Below are positions 1 through 8,087 of a stretch of DNA of 30,394 nucleotides, piece by piece. The position numbers and the translations under genes were made by a program. Source of the stretch: Bradyrhizobium sp. (lineage in GTDB: Bacteria > Pseudomonadota > Alphaproteobacteria > Rhizobiales > Xanthobacteraceae); contig JAQGKC010000378.1 in NCBI GenBank assembly GCA_028290305.1, positions 1-30,394 on the forward strand. The letters run 5' to 3'. The notes beneath the pieces were generated by a model, which saw only the letters and a list, made by a program, of their open reading frames with translations, was not told the DNA's origin and did no database searches. How positions within the stretch are numbered: position 1 is the stretch's first letter; each line of letters begins with the position of its first letter.

Positions 1-354
1 GCCGAAGGCAAGGAAGTGAAGGAATTCGACGGCGAGAAATACATCATGGAGCGCGGGCTGTTCGCCGATCTCGCCATCGTACACGCCTGGAAGGGCGATA
101 CCGCCGGCAACCTCGTGTACCGCAAGACCGCGCGTAATTTCAATCCGATGATGGCGACCGCGGCGAAAATCACCGTCGCCGAAGTCGAGCACCTGGTGCC
201 GGCCGGCGAAATCGACCCCGATCACATCCACACGCCCGGTGTGTTCGTGAAACGCATCATCGAGGTGGGGACCGCGCTTAAACGCATCGAGCAGCGCACC
301 ACGCGCAAGCGTGCGGACGCCGCGGCTGCCGCTGCAACCGGAGAGGAAGTCTGA
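1..354 (+). CDS. CoA-transferase subunit A, 3' part (5' end outside window)
   Basis: This is the C-terminal part of subunit A of a family I (3-oxoacid type) CoA-transferase, which moves CoA from succinyl-CoA or acetyl-CoA to a free 3-oxo or short-chain acid. The reading frame is open from base 1, so the gene starts upstream of the window; the GTG at 16 is internal. Visible family features are the [15 protein letters not shown] stretch, [10 protein letters not shown] and the [14 protein letters not shown] tail. An Ala-rich end follows. The stop overlaps the next start by one base (TGATG), so A and B are translationally coupled. The acid used cannot be read from sequence: acetoacetate, 3-oxoadipate and other acids are all used by relatives. 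Confidence 0.9.
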   Translation, partial: AEGKEVKEFDGEKYIMERGLFADLAIVHAWKGDTAGNLVYRKTARNFNPMMATAAKITVAEVEHLVPAGEIDPDHIHTPGVFVKRIIEVGTALKRIEQRTTRKRADAAAAAATGEEV

Positions 355-1004
355 TGGCCTGGACCCGCGATCAAATGGCTGCCCGCGCCGCGAAGGAATT
401 GCGCGATGGATTTTACGTCAATCTCGGCATCGGCATTCCGACGCTGGTTTCGAACTACATCCCCGATGGCGTCGACGTTCAGCTGCAGAGTGAGAACGGC
501 ATGCTCGGGATGGGGCCTTTTCCCTACGAGGGCGAAGAAGACCCCGATCTGATCAATGCCGGCAAGCAGACCGTCACCGAACTGCCGACCACCAGCTATT
601 TCTCCAGCGCCGAATCATTCGGCATGGTGCGCGGCGGCCATATCGATCTGTCGATCCTCGGCGCGATGCAGGTGGCGCAGAACGGCGATCTCGCCAACTG
701 GATGATTCCGGGCAAGATGGTCAAGGGCATGGGCGGCGCGATGGATCTGGTCGCGGGCGTCAAGCGTGTGGTAGTGGTGATGGAGCATTCGGCCAAGGAC
801 GGCCCAAAACTCCTGAAGAAATGCAACCTGCCGCTGACCGGCGAGAAGGTGGTCGACATGGTGGTGACCGATCTCGCGGTCTTCACCATCGACAAGCATG
901 GCAAGGACGGCATGGCCCTGATCGAACTCGCCGACGGCGTGACGCTGGACGAGGTGAAGTCGAAAACCGAAGCCGAATTTCGGGTGGCGCTGAAGAACGC
1001 GTGA
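354..1004 (+). CDS. CoA-transferase subunit B
   Basis: Subunit B (216 aa) of the same heteromeric CoA-transferase. It carries the family signature SENG at residues 46-49; the Glu (E47) is the residue that forms the glutamyl-CoA thioester in this family. GIGIPTLV near residues 25-32 and GGAMDLV are also typical. The length is normal for the B subunit. The start overlaps the subunit A stop by one base, with a purine-rich GAGAGGAAG just upstream. With an aldehyde dehydrogenase and a carboxylate-type transporter next door, the pair may activate a product of the same catabolic route, but the two units converge and are not one operon. The substrate is not determined. Confidence 0.92.
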   Translation: MAWTRDQMAARAAKELRDGFYVNLGIGIPTLVSNYIPDGVDVQLQSENGMLGMGPFPYEGEEDPDLINAGKQTVTELPTTSYFSSAESFGMVRGGHIDLSILGAMQVAQNGDLANWMIPGKMVKGMGGAMDLVAGVKRVVVVMEHSAKDGPKLLKKCNLPLTGEKVVDMVVTDLAVFTIDKHGKDGMALIELADGVTLDEVKSKTEAEFRVALKNA

Positions 1005-1022
1005 GTGTTGTAGCGTGGGCAA

Positions 1023-1050
1023 AGGCGCTGTTTGCGCCTGATTTTATTTG
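1023..1050 (+). terminator. Rho-independent-like terminator after CoA-transferase
   Basis: A 6-bp stem AGGCGC/GCGCCT with loop TGTTT is followed by a T-rich run (gattttatttgtt). It lies 19 bases after the subunit B stop. Confidence 0.55.
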
Positions 1051-1057
1051 TTCTTTG

Positions 1058-1180
1058 TCATGGCCGGGCTTGTCCCGGCCATCTACGTCTTTCGTGTTGC
1101 TGTGCCGTTAAGACGTGGAGGTCCGGGCATAGGCGAGCGGAAGCGACGCCGTCCTTCGGCCGGCTATGCCCGGGCATGAC
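1058..1180. repeat. Composite REP/BIME-like intergenic palindromic element
   Basis: The element contains a perfect 9-bp inverted repeat ATGGCCGGG/CCCGGCCAT with a 5-base loop (1060-1082) and a perfect 10-bp inverted repeat CCGGGCATAG/CTATGCCCGG (1123-1132 with 1164-1173). The outer ends, 1058-1070 and 1168-1180, also pair with one mismatch. The GGCCGGGCTTGTCCCGGCC core is a common intergenic repeat in Bradyrhizobium-type genomes, from memory. It fills the gap between two convergent genes. Confidence 0.7.
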
Positions 1181-1190
1181 GACTTCCCTA

Positions 1191-2558
1191 CTACGACGCT
1201 TCTTTCAGCAACGCCGGCGCGGTGTCTTCGCCCTTGAGTTCTTCCAGGCTGCGATGCCTCGGTTCGATGCCGAACGCCCAGACCGTGATGATCTGCACCA
1301 GCAATAGTCCGATCATCAGCGACATCACGCCGGCGACGCCGCGGGCTTCGAACAGCGTCACCACCAGGAACGGCGTGACGATGGTGGCGCCGCGGCCCAG
1401 CGTGTTGACGATGCCGGAGGCGCGCAGCCGCACTTCGGTCGGGAACAGTTCGGGGATATAGACTCCGAACAACAGCGCCACCAGCACGTAGATCGGAACC
1501 GTCAGCGCGAAGCCGACTGCCGGCAGCAGCACCGGATCCGAAATCATCGGATAGATGATGCCCAGCACGACGGTGATCAGCGAGGCGCCGATGATGGTCG
1601 GCTTGCGGCCCCAGCGATCCGCCGTCAGCGCGCCGATGGCCGAACCTACCGGCGCACCCAATGCCATCAGCAGGGAATATCCGAACGAGGTTGCGATGCT
1701 CAGTCCCTGCTTGATGAAGAACACCGGCAGCCAGGTCACGAAGCCATAGAGCAGCGTGTTGATGGTGATCAGGCACACCGAGCCGACGATCATGCGCGAC
1801 AATAGCGGTGCCGTGAACAGCGTCGCGAGATCGCTGGATACGGTCACCGTTGGTGCAGCTGATGGTGCGGGCAGCGGCCGGCCCTGCGCCGCTTCGCGCT
1901 CGATCGACTGCATCAGCGCTTCGGCTTCCTCGGTGCGGCCGACAGCCTCCAGCCAGCGCGGAGACTCCGGCAGGCTCTTGCGCAGATACCAGACGACGAT
2001 CGCACCGATGCCGCCAAGGACGAACATCGCGCGCCATCCGAATTCCGGAATCACCAGCGAGGCGATCAGCAGCGCAACCGGCAAGCCGGTCACGACACAA
2101 ACCGCCATCATCCCGAGCCATTTGCCGCGCGTGCGTGCCGGCACGAATTCGGTCAAGGTCGAATAACCCACCACATTCTCGGCCCCTAACCCGAATCCCA
2201 TCACGAAGCGACACGCGATCAGGATCATCATGTTGGGCGCAAACGCCGCCGCCAGCGAGGCGAGGCCGAATACCATCAGATTGAACTGATAGGTAAATCG
2301 CCGTCCATAACGGTCGCCGAGAAAACCGGTGGCGAACGAGCCCAGCATCATCCCGACGAAAGTCGCTGAAATGAAGATGGCGTTTTGCGGCAGCGTGGAG
2401 AAGCCGGATTTCAGCGTTACGCCGAGCACGGTGCCGGCGAGATAGATATCGAAGCCGTCGAAGAACATTCCAATGCCGATCAGAAGCATGATGCGGTAAT
2501 GGAATGGACCGATCGGCAGCCGATCGAGACGGCTGCCGGCGTTGACTGATGTGACCAT
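1191..2558 (-). CDS. MFS transporter (aromatic acid/carboxylate or niaP-like porter)
   Basis: A 455-aa major facilitator with about 12 hydrophobic segments. Residues 34-42 (DGFDIYLAG) match the first-helix motif of the aromatic acid:H+ symporter and NiaP-like groups. The loop 2-3 motif appears as GDRYGRRFTYQ and is repeated in the second half as ADRWGRKPT. It probably imports a carboxylate or aromatic acid across the inner membrane by proton symport. The start ATG has a purine-rich AAAGGGGAAAA upstream. It follows the aldehyde dehydrogenase by 98 bp on the same strand, so uptake and oxidation are probably co-regulated by the GntR protein at the head of the cluster. The substrate is unknown. 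Confidence 0.88.
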   Translation of the reverse strand: MVTSVNAGSRLDRLPIGPFHYRIMLLIGIGMFFDGFDIYLAGTVLGVTLKSGFSTLPQNAIFISATFVGMMLGSFATGFLGDRYGRRFTYQFNLMVFGLASLAAAFAPNMMILIACRFVMGFGLGAENVVGYSTLTEFVPARTRGKWLGMMAVCVVTGLPVALLIASLVIPEFGWRAMFVLGGIGAIVVWYLRKSLPESPRWLEAVGRTEEAEALMQSIEREAAQGRPLPAPSAAPTVTVSSDLATLFTAPLLSRMIVGSVCLITINTLLYGFVTWLPVFFIKQGLSIATSFGYSLLMALGAPVGSAIGALTADRWGRKPTIIGASLITVVLGIIYPMISDPVLLPAVGFALTVPIYVLVALLFGVYIPELFPTEVRLRASGIVNTLGRGATIVTPFLVVTLFEARGVAGVMSLMIGLLLVQIITVWAFGIEPRHRSLEELKGEDTAPALLKEAS

Positions 2559-2656
2559 GTGCGTTTTCCCCTTTGTCGTTTCGTTCCCTAGAAGCGGCTG
2601 TCGGTCTTCTTGCGGACCCGATTCAGCCGATCGCTGTTTGCTTCAGTTCGATCGCC

Positions 2657-4186
2657 TCAGTTCAATCGTCGTTGCGTCGCCGTGTCGCGATACCAGTCGA
2701 ACGGCTGGTCGTGGGTCGCGACCATCACGCTCTTGGTATTGAAGTGGTCGTCGAAGCTTTCGGTGCCGAATTCGCGTCCGATGCCGGAATCATCGACGCC
2801 GCCCCAGGGCGAGGCCGGATCGAGGCGGTGATGATCGTTGATCCAGACGATGCCGGCCTTGACGGCGGACGCCACCCGATGCGCGCGCGCCACGTCGCGG
2901 GTACGGATCGCAGCCGCGAGCCCGAACGGAGAATCATTGGCGAGCCGCAACGCGTCCGCTTCATCCTTGAAAGGCGTCACCGAGGTGAACGGTCCGAACA
3001 CTTCTTCCTGGAAGATGCGCATATCGGACTTCACATCCGCAAACACCGTCGGCTCGACGAAGAATCCGCCTTCATGGCCGGGCACCTTGGCGGCGACGCC
3101 GCCGGTCACCAGCCGCGCGCCATCCTCGCGGCCATGGCTCGAATACATCAACACGCGGTCGCGCTGCCGCGCCGAGATCACCGGCCCGAGCTGGGTTGAG
3201 GGATCGAAGGGATCGCCGATGCGGATGGTTTGCGTCTTGGCCTTCAGCTTCTCGACAAACTCGTCGTAGACGGATGCCTGCACGATATGGCGCGATGCGC
3301 AGACGCAGGTTTGTCCCGCGCCGATAAAGGCGCCAAATGCCGCGTAGTTGACGGCCTGATCGACATCGTAATCGTCGAACACCATGACCGGTGTCTTGCC
3401 GCCCAGCTCCATGGTCTGGTGTGCGAAGACCTTCGCGGCCGCCCCGCCGGCGATGCGGCCGGCTTCGGTGCCGCCGGTCAGGACGAGCTTGTTGATATCG
3501 GGATGCTCGGCCAGCATTTTGCCGGCGCTTTGACCGAGACCCAGCACGACATTGAACACGCCGGGCGGCAACCCCGCTTCGGTGAAGATTTGCGCCAGTT
3601 TTAGGGTCGTTAGCGGGGTGTATTCCGACGGCTTGACCACGGTGACGCATCCGCTCGCGAGAACCGCGGCCAGTGACTTGCACATGATCATCAGCGGATG
3701 ATTGAACGGCGTGCAATTGGCGACGATGCCGATCGGCGTGCGCAGCGTATAGTTCAGATACGAGCCTTCGACGGGGATGACGGAGTCGCGGCGCGACAAC
3801 GCCAAACCCGCAAAGTAGCGAAAGAAATCCGGCAGACGTCCCAGTTGCGCGCGGGTCTCGTTGACCGGACGGCCGTTGTTGAGGGTCTCCAGCCGGTACA
3901 GGGATTCGAGATTGGCTTCGAACGCATCCGCCAGCCGATTGACCAGCCGCGCCCGCGCCCGAATGTCCATGCCGCCCCATGCGCGCCCTTCGAATGCCGC
4001 CCGCGCGCTCTTCATCGCGCGGTCGATGTCTTCAGCGGTCGAATTCGGAATCCGCGCGATCACGTCACTGGTTGCGGGATTGCGGACATCGAGCATCTGG
4101 CCGGAGCCGGCTTCGATCTCGCGGCCGTCGACGAAATTGCCGTGGACCTCGACTTCGGTCGTGGCGGGCTTTGCGTTGATATTCAT
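2657..4186 (-). CDS. Aldehyde dehydrogenase (NAD(P)+-dependent)
   Basis: A 509-aa aldehyde dehydrogenase superfamily enzyme that oxidises an aldehyde to its acid with NAD(P)+. The catalytic Cys is C294 in GQTCVCASR and the general base is E260 in MELGGK; the TGG motif near residue 238 and the oxyanion Asn region CTPFNHP (about 158-164) are present. The length is normal. I chose the ATG at 4184-4186 because GGGAGAG lies just upstream and because it overlaps the gntR stop (ATGA). The open frame continues upstream to 4414 but is only an antisense-like run inside gntR. Closest groups by eye are betaine-aldehyde/semialdehyde dehydrogenases; the substrate is not assignable. Confidence 0.92.
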   Translation of the reverse strand: MNINAKPATTEVEVHGNFVDGREIEAGSGQMLDVRNPATSDVIARIPNSTAEDIDRAMKSARAAFEGRAWGGMDIRARARLVNRLADAFEANLESLYRLETLNNGRPVNETRAQLGRLPDFFRYFAGLALSRRDSVIPVEGSYLNYTLRTPIGIVANCTPFNHPLMIMCKSLAAVLASGCVTVVKPSEYTPLTTLKLAQIFTEAGLPPGVFNVVLGLGQSAGKMLAEHPDINKLVLTGGTEAGRIAGGAAAKVFAHQTMELGGKTPVMVFDDYDVDQAVNYAAFGAFIGAGQTCVCASRHIVQASVYDEFVEKLKAKTQTIRIGDPFDPSTQLGPVISARQRDRVLMYSSHGREDGARLVTGGVAAKVPGHEGGFFVEPTVFADVKSDMRIFQEEVFGPFTSVTPFKDEADALRLANDSPFGLAAAIRTRDVARAHRVASAVKAGIVWINDHHRLDPASPWGGVDDSGIGREFGTESFDDHFNTKSVMVATHDQPFDWYRDTATQRRLN

Positions 4187-4833
4187 CAGTCTCTCCCTTC
4201 GACGATCACTGCGTTGCGCTTGAGCGCCGGCAGCACCCGCTTTTCGGTTTGCAGAATGTGCGCCTTGATGATGCGCGCGGCGCCTCGTCCATCGCGCCGC
4301 TGCATCGCCTCGATCAGGGCGACGTGCTCGGCGACAAGTTGCGTCGGATCGTGGCCTTTCACATTGGCCACGCTGACGCGCACCAGACGATCGGCCTGTC
4401 CGATCAGATCGCACAAGGCAGCGGCCATGCGGCGGTTGCCCGACGCGTGCGCCAGTGCGGAGTGGAAGGCGCGGTTGTAGGCGATGAAGTCCTCGTGGTT
4501 GCCCGCGAACAGCCTGTATTCGTCGAGCGCCTTGAGAACGTCCTCCGACGCATTCTCGATCGCCTCCGCAACGCAGGCTGGCTCCAGCGCGCCCCGGAAA
4601 CGCAGGAGATCGCGCGCGTCGGCCAGCGAGATCGGATTGACCCGGTAGCCCTGGCGCGGCTGCACGGTGACGAGATGTTCGCGTTCGAGCCGCAGCAAGG
4701 CCTCGCGCACCGGCTGGCGGCTGACGGCATAGCGCTCGGCGAGGTCCTGTTCGCGCATATCATCCCCGGGCGCCAAGCGGCACGTCAGAATATCAGACCG
4801 CAGGTTTTCGTAGACATTATCGCGCAAAAGCAT
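4186..4833 (-). CDS. GntR-family transcriptional regulator, FCD (FadR/VanR) type
   Basis: A 215-aa regulator. Residues about 5-70 form the winged helix-turn-helix (ENLRSDILTCRLAPGD, then RYAVSRQPVREALLRLE, then a GYRV wing). Residues about 80-205 form the all-helical FCD ligand-binding domain, with the NRAFHSALA and EHVALIEAM helices that carry metal-binding His residues in this family. I chose the ATG at 4831-4833 because upstream sequence has no family similarity; an open frame reaches 5022. The Shine-Dalgarno is weak. It heads the minus-strand operon with aldehyde dehydrogenase and MFS transporter and is divergent from the hydrolase-fold gene, so it probably represses both sides until an acid ligand binds. 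Confidence 0.88.
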   Translation of the reverse strand: MLLRDNVYENLRSDILTCRLAPGDDMREQDLAERYAVSRQPVREALLRLEREHLVTVQPRQGYRVNPISLADARDLLRFRGALEPACVAEAIENASEDVLKALDEYRLFAGNHEDFIAYNRAFHSALAHASGNRRMAAALCDLIGQADRLVRVSVANVKGHDPTQLVAEHVALIEAMQRRDGRGAARIIKAHILQTEKRVLPALKRNAVIVEGRD

Positions 4834-4877
4834 CGGAAAATCTCTGGCTGCCGCGGTATTCTTGCAGTCGTGAAATA

Positions 4878-4890
4878 TCACGTCAAGTGA
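4878..4890. promoter_or_regulatory. Candidate operator, palindrome TCAC-N5-GTGA
   Basis: A perfect inverted repeat TCACGTCAAGTGA lies between the divergent gntR (start 4833) and hydrolase-fold gene (start 4991). FCD-type GntR proteins bind short palindromes, so this is a plausible autoregulatory site. It is a prediction only. Confidence 0.4.
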
Positions 4891-4913
4891 CGAGGGCTTG
4901 AAAAGGCTGAATT

Positions 4914-4925
4914 TTGATTTATCAA
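4914..4925. promoter_or_regulatory. Second palindrome in the divergent promoter region (TTGAT-TT-ATCAA)
   Basis: A perfect 12-bp inverted repeat in the AT-richer part of the gntR/hydrolase intergenic region, 36 bp from the first palindrome. It may be a second operator or part of a promoter. No protein can be assigned. Confidence 0.3.
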
Positions 4926-4990
4926 TCTGGCTAACGCCGCCGGCCAACCCGCGCGCCCCTAACCTTGCCCAGCCTTGAAAGAGAAACCGC

Positions 4991-5800
4991 ATGGAACGCC
5001 TTTTCGCCAACGGCACTGTCAATGTGACGCAGTCCGGCGAGGGGGCGCCGCTTTTTCTGTTTCATTCGCTGTTGTCGGACCGCGCGAGTTTCGACGCCAT
5101 CATCCCCAAATTATCGCAGTCGTTCCGGGTGTTCGTTCCCGAACTGCCTGGCTTCGGCCGATCCCAGGCGGTCGATGGCGGTCTCGCTGATGTTGCCGAC
5201 CGCATGGCTGAAGCTGTGAAGGACGGCGCCGGCGGCGACGAGGCCATCGTGCTCGGCAACGGCTACGGCGGGTTCGTGGCGCTGCAAATGGCCATTCGCC
5301 ATCCCGATATCGCAACCAAACTCGTTCTGGCCGATTGCGGCGCGGCGTTTTCCGAGCCGGGGCGCGAAGCCTTCCGCAACATGGCGGCGGCAGCCAAGGC
5401 CAAAGGGTTGTCAGCGATCACCGACGTTGCGATGCGCCGGCTGTTTGCGCCGGAATTCCAGGCGCAGCATCCCGACCTGATGCGCGACCGTCGCGAGGCT
5501 TTCCTGAGAACCGACCCGGCGGTGTTTCGTGCCGCCTGCGACGCATTGGCCAGTCTCGATCTTCGACCTGAATTCAAGAAGGTGAAGGTGCCGGTTCTGG
5601 TGCTGGTCGGCGAACATGATGAGGCGACACCGCCGCCGATGTCTTACGAACTGACTGCAGGCCTGCCGCACGCACGTCTTCTGGTCATTCCCGGTTGCGC
5701 GCACGTTCCGCAACTGCAATCGCCTGAAATCTTTCTGGATGCGGTCGGCGATTTCCTGCGACCCGAGGGAGCATCGTCGCAGCCGATGCTGACAATTTAA
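4991..5800 (+). CDS. Alpha/beta-hydrolase-fold protein lacking the nucleophile Ser
   Basis: A 269-aa alpha/beta-hydrolase fold of the enol-lactonase/haloperoxidase-like type. The oxyanion strand FLFHSLLSD (23-30) and the ELPGFGRS loop (51-58) are typical. The nucleophile elbow normally reads G-x-S-x-G but here reads G89-N-G91-Y-G93: the Ser is Gly, codon GGC at 5261-5263, one base from Ser AGC. The acid (D210 in GEHDEATPP) and the His (H238 in IPGCAHVPQLQ) are kept. It is therefore either a non-canonical enzyme using an Asp-His dyad, an inactive or binding protein, or a sequence error. A purine-rich GAAAGAGAAA precedes the start. It is divergent from gntR and probably shares its control region. 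Confidence 0.85.
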   Translation: MERLFANGTVNVTQSGEGAPLFLFHSLLSDRASFDAIIPKLSQSFRVFVPELPGFGRSQAVDGGLADVADRMAEAVKDGAGGDEAIVLGNGYGGFVALQMAIRHPDIATKLVLADCGAAFSEPGREAFRNMAAAAKAKGLSAITDVAMRRLFAPEFQAQHPDLMRDRREAFLRTDPAVFRAACDALASLDLRPEFKKVKVPVLVLVGEHDEATPPPMSYELTAGLPHARLLVIPGCAHVPQLQSPEIFLDAVGDFLRPEGASSQPMLTI

Positions 5801-5878
5801 GCACAGCGACCGCATTATCCGTTCGACGGCTGCGACCCCTCATGCCTAGTCTCGCCCGATGGATTGGGGTGTTGTGGG

Positions 5879-6373
5879 ATGCGCGAAGTTCTGGACTATT
5901 GCAGCGGAGGCATTCAGCGAAATGTGTCCGCGGGAACGCTGCTCATCCATGAGGGCGGCACGACCGGATACCTGTACGTCCTGATCGAGGGACGGCTTGA
6001 AGTCATCAAGGGCGATACCGTTGTCGCCAGCATCGCCGAACCGGGTGCGGTGGTGGGAGAAATGTCGGTTCTGCTCGACAAGCCGCACACCGCGACCGTG
6101 CGCGCAGCTTCAGATTCGACAATTTACGAGTTCAGCGATGCCGCATCGTTTCTGCGCGAGCAGCCGGCGGTGGCGCTGCTGATCGCCCGGCTGCTTGCCC
6201 AGCGGCTCAACGTCGCCACCACCTATCTTGCCGACATCATGCATCAATATGCCGGCCACGGCGATCACCTCGCGATGGTCGGCGAGATTTTGCAGAGCAT
6301 GATCAACCTGCCGCCGATGAGTGTCTCGCCAGGCTCGGATCGGCAATCCGACCCTCGCCTTGAAAACATTTAG
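5879..6373 (+). CDS. Cyclic nucleotide-binding domain protein (Crp-like, no HTH)
   Basis: A 164-aa protein with one cNMP-binding domain at about residues 8-120. The phosphate-binding cassette region is GEMSVLLDKPHTATVRA, preceded by the beta-roll segments TLLIHEGG and GYLYVLIEGRLEV. A short helical tail follows and there is no helix-turn-helix, so it is not itself a DNA-binding Crp/Fnr protein. It is probably a regulatory subunit or sensor of cAMP, cGMP or another small ligand. I prefer the ATG at 5879; a TTG at 5864 would add five residues. No operon partner is evident: the upstream gene ends 78 bp earlier and a strong palindrome lies 32 bp downstream. Confidence 0.85.
   Translation: MREVLDYCSGGIQRNVSAGTLLIHEGGTTGYLYVLIEGRLEVIKGDTVVASIAEPGAVVGEMSVLLDKPHTATVRAASDSTIYEFSDAASFLREQPAVALLIARLLAQRLNVATTYLADIMHQYAGHGDHLAMVGEILQSMINLPPMSVSPGSDRQSDPRLENI
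6335..6354. repeat. 20-bp direct repeat, copy 1 of 2
   Basis: The 20-mer beginning tcggatcggc and ending aatccgaccc is repeated exactly at 8117-8136. This copy is in the 3' end of the cyclic-nucleotide-binding gene; the other is in the 3' part of the metallophosphoesterase gene. The copies bracket the DUF3800 gene and the small exported protein gene. Confidence 0.7.
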
Positions 6374-6405
6374 CCTGGCTGAATCCCGGGATGGATGGAA
6401 AATGG

Positions 6406-6429
6406 GAAAACGTCCCCGGGGACGTTTTC
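6406..6429. terminator. 24-bp perfect palindrome, probable bidirectional terminator
   Basis: GAAAACGTCCCC is followed directly by its exact complement GGGGACGTTTTC, then by catttttcattt. In RNA this gives a 10-bp stem with a CCGG tetraloop followed by a U-rich run, a good intrinsic terminator for the cyclic-nucleotide-binding gene. Its dyad symmetry would also suit a protein-binding site. Confidence 0.6.
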
Positions 6430-6557
6430 ATTTTTCATTTGCGTTCGAGCCTGTGAGGCGAGGATCGCCCGTTATTGCCTGAGCGCTTAGGTTGCGAAAC
6501 ACTGCTTCCACGACCCCATCAACCCCAAGCTGACCCGGGACAGCGAACTTATTCCTT

Positions 6558-7418
6558 ATGAATAACGATGCCCCGGCACCCTACTATACAGCGTTCATAG
6601 ACGAGGCAGGCGACCCCGGACTGAATACCGTACGTCCGATCGATGCTGTCGGTGGAAGTGAATGGCTATGCCTGGGCGCTGTTGTTCTCCGCGCAAAACA
6701 TGATGCTGACGTTGCCAAATGGGTCCGTTCCATCCAATCAAAAGCTGGCGTTCGGCGCGAAACGGATTTGCACTACCGCAATCTTCCGGAGTTTCGCAGA
6801 AGGATAGTTTGCTCTGAGTTAGCAAAGCTGCCCATCCGCGCATTTGTATTAGCTTCCAATAAGAAGAACATGCGGCAGTACCGCAATCAGCGTGTGGAGC
6901 GCGTTAAGTCACAACAGTGGTTCTATAACTTTTGTCTTCGCTTGCTCTTACAGCGGGTGACGCACTTCTGCTACGAACACGCGAAATCGGATGATGCTCG
7001 CGATCGCCTCCTTAAAATAATCTACAGCGAACGCGGTGGTCATTCCTATGGCCAGACGATCGCTTATCACGAACTCCTCAAGAACCAAGCGAAAGCTGGG
7101 ACGATAGTGCTGACCAAGCGTCGAATATTTTGGGAAGTACTTGACTGGCGACTAGCTGAACCTGCATCGCATAAATCTAGCGCTGGTGCACAGCTTGCCG
7201 ACGTTGTGGCAAGTGCCTTTTACCAAGCAATAGATACGCTGCCGCCAACGAAATGGAATAACGAATTCGCTAAATTGCTGAAGCCCATCGTAGCGAAAGA
7301 AGATGGTCATTACTTTAACTACGGCTTTGCACTTCAGCCGACACCACCTTCAAAAGCAAGGCTAACGGATCAGCAGAAACAGATTTTCGAGTTCTATGGA
7401 TATGGGTTCTGGCCGTGA
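6558..7418 (+). CDS. DUF3800 domain protein
   Basis: A 286-aa protein of the DUF3800 family. The N-terminal FIDEAGDPG (residues 13-21) is the family hallmark, with the acidic pair D15/E16. A second conserved acidic patch is GAQLADVVASAFY around D215, and YSERGGHSYG lies at about 156-165. The family is thought to have an RNase H-like fold, and its members are common in mobile and defence-rich DNA; the biochemical role is not established. Base and codon use are visibly more AT-rich (tta, ata, aat codons) than in the neighbours, suggesting recent transfer. It stands alone, without a partner nuclease, methylase or toxin-antitoxin gene, between unrelated genes. Confidence 0.85.
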   Translation: MNNDAPAPYYTAFIDEAGDPGLNTVRPIDAVGGSEWLCLGAVVLRAKHDADVAKWVRSIQSKAGVRRETDLHYRNLPEFRRRIVCSELAKLPIRAFVLASNKKNMRQYRNQRVERVKSQQWFYNFCLRLLLQRVTHFCYEHAKSDDARDRLLKIIYSERGGHSYGQTIAYHELLKNQAKAGTIVLTKRRIFWEVLDWRLAEPASHKSSAGAQLADVVASAFYQAIDTLPPTKWNNEFAKLLKPIVAKEDGHYFNYGFALQPTPPSKARLTDQQKQIFEFYGYGFWP

Positions 7419-7592
7419 TTGCAGCAACCATGTGGACGGAGGTCGCCTCGAGGGATGGGAAGTGTCTCCGCGTGCACCGATCGTTCATCAATATGAACGG
7501 TTGTTCAGAGACCTAGCGGGATTTAATGCCGCACTCCGGAACGTAAAACGTCCGCGGTGATTAGCACCCCACACGTTAATAGGAGCGCTCGT

Positions 7593-7940
7593 ATGAAAAG
7601 GTTGTTTATTGCAGTGGCAGTCAGCGGAGCCGCGCTGCTCGGTGGTTCCGCCGCAGCAAACGCCACGGACAACACGGTGAAGGCGAAAGCCGCAACCGTA
7701 ACGCAGCAGCAGTCTACCGACATCAGCTCGCGTGGTCGGCACTACCGCCACTATGGCTATCGGCATTACCGCCACTATGGCTATCGTAGTTACCGGCCAT
7801 ACTACGGCAACAGCTACGGCTACGCTTCGCGGCCGTACTATGGCGGCGGTTATGGTGGACCGTACTATGGCGGCGGATATGGTTATGGCGGGCCGGGCGT
7901 AACCTTTAGCTTCGGCGGAGGCGGATACCGCGGTTGGTAA
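7593..7940 (+). CDS. Small exported Tyr/His/Gly-rich protein
   Basis: A 115-aa protein with a clear Sec signal peptide (MKRLFIAVAVSGAALLGGS..ANA, cleavage about residue 24). The mature part consists of repeats: two RHYRHYGYR units, then RPYYG and GGGYGGPYYGG runs, ending in GGGGYRGW. AGGAGCG lies seven bases before the ATG, and a strong terminator follows six bases after the stop. Such low-complexity exported proteins are frequent in Bradyrhizobium-type genomes and have no known function; envelope structure or metal/water binding are guesses. A related but shorter protein is encoded at 27741-27992. Confidence 0.8.
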   Translation: MKRLFIAVAVSGAALLGGSAAANATDNTVKAKAATVTQQQSTDISSRGRHYRHYGYRHYRHYGYRSYRPYYGNSYGYASRPYYGGGYGGPYYGGGYGYGGPGVTFSFGGGGYRGW

Positions 7941-7945
7941 TGCAA

Positions 7946-7975
7946 AAAAGCCCGCAACAATGCGGGCTTTTCTTT
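7946..7975 (+). terminator. Rho-independent terminator
   Basis: A perfect 11-bp stem AAAAGCCCGCA/TGCGGGCTTTT with loop ACAA, running into TTTTCTTT, directly after the exported Tyr/Gly-rich protein gene. The A-rich 5' side makes it usable in both directions. Confidence 0.9.
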
Positions 7976-8087
7976 ACAACATCGCGAGCTGGCCTCCTGC
8001 TTTAGCCTGTAACCAACGTCCGCTTTGCCGGGGGAGAGAAAAGCAAGAAACTGCTGTGGCACAAGGGTTTCTTTCATCGAGACGGGG

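Noticed and set aside
4187..4414. N-terminal extension of the aldehyde dehydrogenase to 4414
   Set aside because: The extra 76 residues are an Arg-rich out-of-frame reading of gntR. The ATG at 4186 has a good Shine-Dalgarno and the usual family start.
6558..7418. DUF3800 gene as part of a defence operon or toxin-antitoxin pair
   Set aside because: No partner gene is adjacent on either side; the neighbours are a cyclic-nucleotide-binding protein and a small exported protein.
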